From positions 30,782-94,781 of the forward strand of contig NW_019091633.1 in NCBI RefSeq assembly GCF_001949145.1: a DNA stretch of 64,000 nucleotides. Direction: 5' to 3'. The notes beneath the pieces were generated by a model. The model did not search any database, had not been told where the DNA came from, and worked only from the letters and a program-made list of their open reading frames with translations. Origin of the DNA: Acanthaster planci. Its lineage: Eukaryota; Echinodermata; Asteroidea; Valvatida; Acanthasteridae. This document shows positions 57,380 through 64,000 of this stretch, piece after piece (position 1 is the stretch's first letter; each line of letters begins with the position of its first letter). A program made the position numbers and the translations under genes.

Positions 57380-58560
57380 AATGTCCAATATCCAAAGAAC
57401 AGAAAAGAAATGTGTATAAAGCAGAGCTTTCTTTTGAAGACCGTGAAGGCTACCGCTACATGTGTTGTGAAAAGGCCATCAACAAGTTTAGAAAGATTAG
57501 AGATCACTGTCATGTGACAAGTAAGTTCAGAGGTGCTGCCCACACTTACTACAAGCTCAAACTCCAAATTAGACCTAGAAAAACACCTAGTCCGGTAATA
57601 CTTTACAATCTAGAAAACTAGACACCCACTCGATCATGCAAGGTGCCTTTAGGTTTTATCTAAGTGAACTGTCTTGTATCACTAGAAACTCTGAAAAGTT
57701 TACTAGTTTTTTATTGGGTCAACTGCAATTTATAGACACATTTCACTTTATGGCAATTTCGCTTGACAAGTCGGTCAAAGCCTGCCCTTGAGACACCTTT
57801 TTCTACTCAAAGAAGATTGTTTTCCCAACAACACAGAGCTTCTGTTACAAAAAGGCATTTATCCTTACGAATGCATGGAATTGTTTGAAAAAGTTTAAAG
57901 AAATGCAACTGCCACCGCAATCTGAGTCTCATAGTAGCCTCAAACAAGAAACCCCCAGCGAGCAAGACCAACGAGTTTGGTATGCATTTAACTGTCAGAC
58001 CTTAGGCGACTAGTTTGACCTCTAAGTAGAAACAGACACGCTGTAACTTGTGGGCATGTTTGAAAATTTCCGCAAGGTCTACTGAGACAACTATGGGTTA
58101 GATCCAGCCAACTAGTACACAGCATGCTGCAGCACAGCACCCGGTCTATCTCGGGATGCTTTGTTAAAATGCAGCCAAGTGGAGTTAGAATTGCTAACTG
58201 ACGTTGACATGCACTTGTTTTTGAGAGAGCTACAAGGGGTGGCATCTCGAGTGTGGGAAGCGCTTGGTATTTTAAAGCCAACAATAAGTACGATCCAGAG
58301 AAACCCTCATCATACATGTACCTCTTGTACCTAGACGCCAACAACTTGTACGGGTGCGCAATGTTGCAACCATTGCTTTACCCCAGATTTTGCTGGGTTA
58401 AAAACCTAGACAAGTTTACCACCAAGCATGTGCTGTCAATGTCTCTAAAGTCAGACACCAGTTACCGACTCGAAGTAGACCTCTATTACCCATCAGACCT
58501 CTACGATTTGCAGAACGACTTTCCCTTGGCCCACAGAACCTTAAGATAACCACTTCTTGG
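57380..58560 (+). pseudogene. Polinton/Maverick-type DNA polymerase B remnant
   Basis: Frames joined by eye follow a protein-primed family B polymerase: KIRDHCHVTSKFRGAAH (57500), RNSEKFTSFLLGQLQFIDTF and SLDKSVKACP (57690-57790), AFNCQTLGD (57985), FENFRKVY, LLTDVDMHLFLREL (58195-58235), KANNKYDPEKPSS-like ANNKYDPEKPSSYMYLLYLD followed by ANNLYGCAMLQPL (58280-58375), then LEVDLYYPSDLYDLQNDFPL (58470-58530). ANNLYGxAM is the hallmark first polymerase motif of this group. The DTDS-type catalytic motif and the C-terminal third are absent. Stops and frameshifts abound. In a live element it would replicate the transposon DNA from a terminal protein. Confidence 0.85.
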
Positions 58561-58564
58561 TTTT

Positions 58565-60935
58565 CTAAGTATCAACAAGACTTGCTTGAGCACAACATTG
58601 TATTGATTATTTCTTACTTTTTATTTATTCTCGTGGTGTAGTTTGGGACACAAATAATCAACAATGAGATACTACATGTTGTATTTTGTTACCAAAAGGT
58701 GTCTTTCTACTGATAAATAAAATCAGCCACTTTAACTGTACGTGTATCTTCGTGAAGCAAATCTCATCTTTTCGCCAACTGTGTTCGGTTGTTTTTGATC
58801 GTGTTGTGTTGGTGTTGTTTTCACTTGGGTTTTCTAATGACATATCACTTTCTGTGGTCATATGGTCATTGGGTAGTAGCAGTAGCAGTCAGGATGTCGC
58901 AGTGGGTGTAGATGCAGTGCGTGTGCTGCAATGCGGCATGCACAAGGTCCTGTGGTGGTTTTTGAAGAGATTTGGTGTTTTTTTCTATCAGTGTCAAGAA
59001 AACATCGAGATAAACAGATACAAGGCATATACTCCCAAAATTACAGTGCATACGTCTGCCAATACATGTACATATGTAAACAAAATTCATATACATAACA
59101 TACATGTACATGTAGATACACGTATCTATACGCGTACTATTGCACATGTGCATTGCACATGTTGCTTGTGCATCCAGTCGGTTATAGCACCGTGCGGTTA
59201 TAATGCTCAATTCTGTTAGGTCCCCTTGAGAGTGCTACAACGGGAATCTACTGTACCTCATAATTCGGGGCAAGCATTTGCATAGTCTACCATCTCCGTA
59301 ATGGACTGGTTCCTTTGTGCTCTTCTTATCAATTGACAACAGTGTATTGTTGCAAAGCATCTCTTATGTAACTAAGCAAAAGCTTGCCTCAAATCAAAAG
59401 GTATAGCAAGTGTTTTTAGTCCGAGAATTCAAATTGTTATGTTCATGTGAATTTAAAGAACTTGGTGTACCAGATTTTATTCAAATTTAACTTGCAAATT
59501 GCTTAACGAGCACCCATCTGTCTCAGGTTATCTCTTGCTATGACGCTATGAAATGTTTCAGTCGACTGCTGACAGGTCCAGAATCGGTAGTCATTTATGC
59601 CAGTCCTCAGGGTGAGGGTACTCAGTGTCTTACTGAGAAACAGGGCACCTCGCTGTGGGGGACAGTTGGCTTGGGAGGATGTGTAGCAGAATGAGAGAGA
59701 TAGGTCTGTATTCTTGCTAACAAGCCTGAGGGGGTTAAAAGGAGCTGTCATGTGAAAGACGGGCTTATACCTTGCAGGCTGTCTGAATGCAGAGTGTCTC
59801 ATGGGAACTGATGGGCTGGTGCGGAATGAGAGCTTTTTGCGTAGTTTCAATGCATGTGGCTCCTGTTTCAAGAAGCCCCATGAACTTGTCGGCAAGAAGG
59901 ATCTTTACCAAGGAGTAGAAGATTATGTCATGCAGGAGGAACTTCACAGAATCATAAGGTTAATTAATCTCATCCAGTGTAATATGGAGCATGGATAGAC
60001 AGTTGCCAAAAGGGAGATTCGGGTGAATGGCTTGAAGGAAACCAAGAGCCCTTCATCCAGGTATAAAAGCTAAAGCCATAAAGTTTGGGGAAAAAGTTCT
60101 GGGACCATCCGCTCATTGTAATGTGATTGGCTGCCAATGAAACATCAATATTCATACATGTGTCAGCGGGACTCATTACAGCTGTTCCCGCATGAGCGGA
60201 AGTAGTGACTAACACTCTCCACTATAACTCGAAGAAGCACACCTTTAAAAGTGAATTTGCAGCTTGAAATAAGGTTAGTACATTTTCGCTTTCACTGATA
60301 GAGGGCTTCATGACAACTAGCGTGGTGTGCATCATCACGCCTGTTTTAAGTGCCTCATGTACATCCTTTTGTATGAGCTTTCAGACAAATTTTGGACATG
60401 AATTCATTAAAATGTCACTGCAACACAAATGTATAATTGTCCCAAGAGGCTCTGGCTTGGATACAATCTTAGACAAGACCTATCCTCAAGTTACAGTGAC
60501 TGGAGTATAACGTAGACCATCCAAATCACTTGTTGATAAGAAAAAAATTCCAGCCTAAATTTTTGACCCTCAAATTTTAGAGTAAACAAAAAGAAATACT
60601 ACCCACCTCCCCAACCTATTTTTTTTCAATGTAATAAGAAGCACAACTATTGTTTTGTTTGGCCTTACCGGCTTCTAGCAGCCACAGACTTGGTTGAAAT
60701 CCGAAACAACATGGTTTGGGTGGTTCTCCCCTTTTAAGATGAAACTGATTAGTACATGTTAGTGATTGGACACTGTACATGTACATACATAGTACACTTA
60801 TACAAGGCAGTAGGACACCCACCACTAGGCATAGTAATAGTGTAACAGTCTAACCAGCCTTCCCACCCTGAGGAGGACACGGACTTGTCCAGGCCGGCCA
60901 GCCAGTCATGACCCCTTTTTTTTTTGTTATCTGGA
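58565..60935. other. no firm feature; one longer open frame
   Basis: A minus-strand frame at 59503-59895 (130 codons, with PQRGALFLSKTLSTLTLRTG) is long for this base composition, but no motif is recognised. An adjoining minus frame 59765-59947 ends at a possible donor. The region 59040-59170 is rich in ATGTACAT/CACATGTG palindromes. Confidence 0.3.
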
Positions 60936-60942
60936 TGTCCTT

Positions 60943-61223
60943 TTCATTAAATCCTCCTCAACCATCATTAAACCCTCCTCAACCATGCCCATTTTTCTGA
61001 GTGAAAGGAATGTTTAATTTACATAGCCTTTGTACGTGTTCTGGGCTGAGACCCCAACCAGGTTTGAAAGCAAGAGTTCCTGTAATCTTTGGGTTGAGTG
61101 AATTCCATAGTTTTTCACACCAGGAATCAAAGAAGGGCAGTATCACAGGAAAGGTTGCAAAAAAAGTCTCACGAGGGGTCAAAAATGAAACCGTTTAATG
61201 ATGGTTGAGGAGGATTTAACGAA
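60943..61223. mobile_element. small MITE with 31-bp terminal inverted repeats
   Basis: TTCATTAAATCCTCCTCAAC.. at 60943-60973 is matched by its complement at 61193-61223 (30 of 31 bases). The CCTCCTCAACCAT word is also directly repeated just inside the left end. No transposase is encoded. The superfamily is unclear because no target duplication could be fixed. Confidence 0.75.
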
Positions 61224-61229
61224 AAAATA

Positions 61230-63030
61230 AACCGTGTTTGGCTATTGTAAGTGTATGAATAAAGGTAACAGAAAAAGTTAATTTCAAGGCTTAAACCATT
61301 TCCTGTTTTAATTTCAAGACACTTTGCATTTGGCATTTCATAAACTTTGTCAACTGAAGGTGTATATGATAAACTGCTATTTCCACATTCCAGACATATT
61401 TGGGGGTTGCTTTAAATTGGTTGACAGCCACCACAATAGTCATGCCTTCAACACTAATGTAAGTTATGCTGTAAAAAACAATGCATGTTTTCTAAAATTT
61501 TGGGAAAATTAATTTTTTTACTCTCTTTTCTTAAAACACCACCTGTCATTTCTGCTAATTCAGAAAATCATGCATCCTAGTTAATATATTCTCCTTTGCC
61601 CAAGGGCTACATACATGTACATGTATATGTATATGGCTGAACAGCTGTCAAAGAATTGTTTTCCTACATGTAGGTTACTGCATTCAAGAATTATGGTGGC
61701 CTCTCTTGATGCTATGAAAACGGTTCATTTTGTTCAGGAAAGGACACAACTTTAACATAATGCTATCTTCCATCAAGTTTGATCTTATAAAGCACCATTT
61801 TGAGACATTTTATCATAAAGCTAATTAGATGGACAGACAGGACCAGTATAAACACTTGAATATGTTTTGCTATGAAAGTGCAAAATAAAACTAGTAAACA
61901 TGTGTGATATGGTCCACATAATTATGTTACTACGCCGGCATTCTAGCCACGATGGGTGGCGCCGGTTGGCACCACCCGGTACTGTAAATTTCAGCCCAGC
62001 CCTTGGGTTCAAATTGGCTGTGCCGCCCAGCATGGATTTTCCAAATGATTAACTGAAATATTGCTAAAAATGTACCAATTTGATCATATTTCCAGCTTGC
62101 AAAGTTGCAGTTTTGCACTATTTTACAATTTTAACAAGTAAGTAAAGACCTAAAAAATGTGTTTCTCACAAATCAGCGGCTGATTGCAAAAGCATTATTG
62201 TAAACATGCATTCAGTACGGGGAAATCCCTTCTGGTATTCCCCTAAAAACCCAGCTACGGGCTATGAGAGTTCTGCTCACTATGCTTGATAATCCAAAAA
62301 TTTACCTGGCACTAAAATGGTCCTAGCTAGAACACTGTACTACGCACGTATAAATCAACAAACTTCAGATACAGAAATACCAAAAGCACAATGGAGTAAA
62401 AGTACATGTACAGTGTATGTGTTCGAGAATAATGGTTTTAAGAAATTGGGAGTTATATATATTTGTGACGCAGATAATTTTTTACAGGTCTTGTTATGCT
62501 CCAGCTAGCTGTGCGCATGTTCAGGAATGAACACAATATTTAACAAGGTGTAGAATGATATTGTCATTCTCCTATATATGTGATAATGAAGTAGACTGAA
62601 GTAATGGCCTTGGTGCCCGTCAGCAGAATGATTTACTAATTACGTGATGGTACAACCACAACTTTAAAACAGTGACACCAGTACTGATGTTGGCCTATTG
62701 TAGCCCCTTCAAAGAAATGCACGTGTAAGAATACATAAACTGTGCAGGAAATAATTATTTGGGCTTATCATTTTAAAGAATATCAACTTCAGCAAGTTTA
62801 CTTATGCCATAAACTTTCATAGCTTTTTGCCTTTCTATTTTTCTCCTTTTGCTTTGTATTCTTCATACATCACTGGGCTTTCTTCCTTCAGTTTGTTTAA
62901 ATACACAGTTATCCTGCAAGGCCCCGTCTTCTGACATTTCTCTCTCTTCCTGAGGTCCCAGTTAAATTTAATTTGTAGTTTCACTGCCATGTCAAAGTTG
63001 CATGTTTAACAGAGCACTTTTGGCTCATAC
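61230..63030. other. no recognisable feature
   Basis: AT-rich with ACATGTACATGTATATG-type microsatellite near 61612. Confidence 0.4.
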
Positions 63031-63034
63031 ATGT

Positions 63035-63135
63035 ACTGTACATTCGGTGTCTACAGTGTGTATGACTTCAGGCACGGATTGCAACCATTTAAAAGCATGG
63101 CTCCATGCATACATGGTGAAAGCTATACTGTAGGA
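63035..63135 (-). CDS. weak candidate host exon (minus)
   Basis: The minus strand has acceptor TCTAAAGCATCCTACAG and an open frame IAFTMYAWSHAFKWLQSVPE ending at a possible donor (GTACAG or GTATGA). The composition is coding-like, and it would lie upstream of the exon at 54120-54320. Its end phase does not fit directly, so another exon would be needed between them. Confidence 0.3.
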
Positions 63136-63239
63136 TGCTTTAGAAATGTAAACAATTAAAACAACAGAAGAGTGATCAGCACATGATCCGTGCATAATAA
63201 GCTGAATTTTTTCATTTTTCATAGGTGAAGCCACAGAGC

Positions 63240-64000
63240 GCTATGATAAAACCAATGAAATGGCTGTGAACACTGAGTGTAATGCTTAAAACTCATGTAG
63301 GTAAATGGTTTTAAACTTGTTTAAAAAAGTGTCGTTTCCTGAACACTCTAATAACCAAAAACTTGTCTGAAACAGTAAATCATACTGAAATTAGGACAAA
63401 CTGATGCATTACTTTTGTGAATTTGCCTGTATGAAACTGTAAATCAGCCAATTTCTGATAAATATTGAATTAAGTGTGAATTAGATGGATAATTGATATG
63501 GGCATATATTACCCATATTATGTGGACATAATACTCAAGTAAATGACCCCCAAAACAAAATACCAGCATTTTGGGGTCAATTAATTGGTTTTAATTTTAA
63601 AACACAAACTTTACAGCCAATACAACCATACACTTCATCAAATTTAAGCAACAGTGGCTTAACTGGGTACTCTGTTGAACTAAATGTTTGGGGAAAAAAA
63701 TGAAGTTTAACGACAATGCCATGACAGCAAGCACAGTTCAAGTCCAATTTCTTCTATAGTCTGTTTGATCTTGTAAGTCTATGCCAAGCTACCAGTTAAT
63801 GCCCCAAAAACAATTTTTCAGACTTTCTGCAAATCATGGGATGCCATGTTCTGGAAAGGACGTTTTAACTAACATTTGCATAGCATATTCATGAGCATTT
63901 ATATCTTATTTACTTGTGATCACTGCAGTACAATATTTCTATATCAGGTTATTACAGTGTGTGGTGTTGAGTTACATTTCATTTCTTTCCATTCTGGAAG
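63240..64000. other. no recognisable feature
   Basis: AT-rich, intron-like sequence to the window edge. Confidence 0.4.

Overview
This is eukaryotic, intron-type DNA. It is AT-rich and has long non-coding stretches, a 632-base assembly gap (44096-44727) and many decayed transposable elements. The repeat types (Ty3/gypsy, BEL/Pao, Tx1-like and endonuclease-type LINEs, Tc1/mariner, piggyBac, hAT, Polinton-like DNA polymerase, tRNA-derived SINE) and the frequent TACATGTA-type motifs suggest a marine invertebrate, perhaps an invertebrate deuterostome. I cannot name the species. I see no bacterial operon, CRISPR array, rRNA gene or intact tRNA gene.

Layout. 1-1541: 5' part of a piggyBac element with an open minus-strand transposase running off the left edge. 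1.9-2.2 kb: LINE tail. 2.9-6.8 kb: decayed endonuclease/reverse transcriptase LINE. 7.0-7.4 kb: hAT fragment. 9.07-9.39 kb: LTR-like sequence. 11.2-12.7 kb: gag-protease remnant of one gypsy element. 13.25-19.97 kb: Tc1 element split by a full-length gypsy element (13302-18340) with two LTRs and a 5-bp target duplication. 20.4-21.7 kb: mariner relative. 22.0-22.6, 26.2-26.7 and 48.2-48.8 kb: three TTAA-flanked non-autonomous piggyBac copies. 24.3-25.7 and 41.9-44.0 kb: two blocks of one repeat family in opposite orientation. 26.77-28.57 kb: Tc1 element arranged head to head. 29.0-31.5 kb: third gypsy remnant with SINE and hAT sequence inside. 31.7-34.9 kb: 5'-truncated BEL/Pao element (minus). 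34.9-36.4 kb: two convergent virus-like or Polinton-like genes separated by palindromes. 39.4-41.7 kb: LINE tails. 44.8-49.9 kb: Tx1-like LINE (minus) split by a piggyBac MITE. 53.1-53.6 kb: gypsy gag fragment. 56.0 kb: tRNA-like SINE. 57.4-58.6 kb: Polinton-type DNA polymerase B remnant. 60.9-61.2 kb: small MITE.

Host gene. Three well-formed minus-strand exons (54120-54320, 37761-37884, 25932-26048) have consensus splice sites and mutually compatible reading phases. They would splice into 147 codons of leucine-rich, helical, HEAT-like protein across introns of about 16 and 12 kb. The window is therefore best read as the interior of one large, transposon-filled host gene on the minus strand. 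I could not name this gene.

Most element genes are broken by frameshifts and stops. The exception is the piggyBac transposase, which is open for all 307 codons visible. Its outer end matches the ends of the three MITEs, so a mobiliser family and its passengers sit together in one window. Boundaries given without a target duplication or clear terminal repeat may be off by tens of bases.
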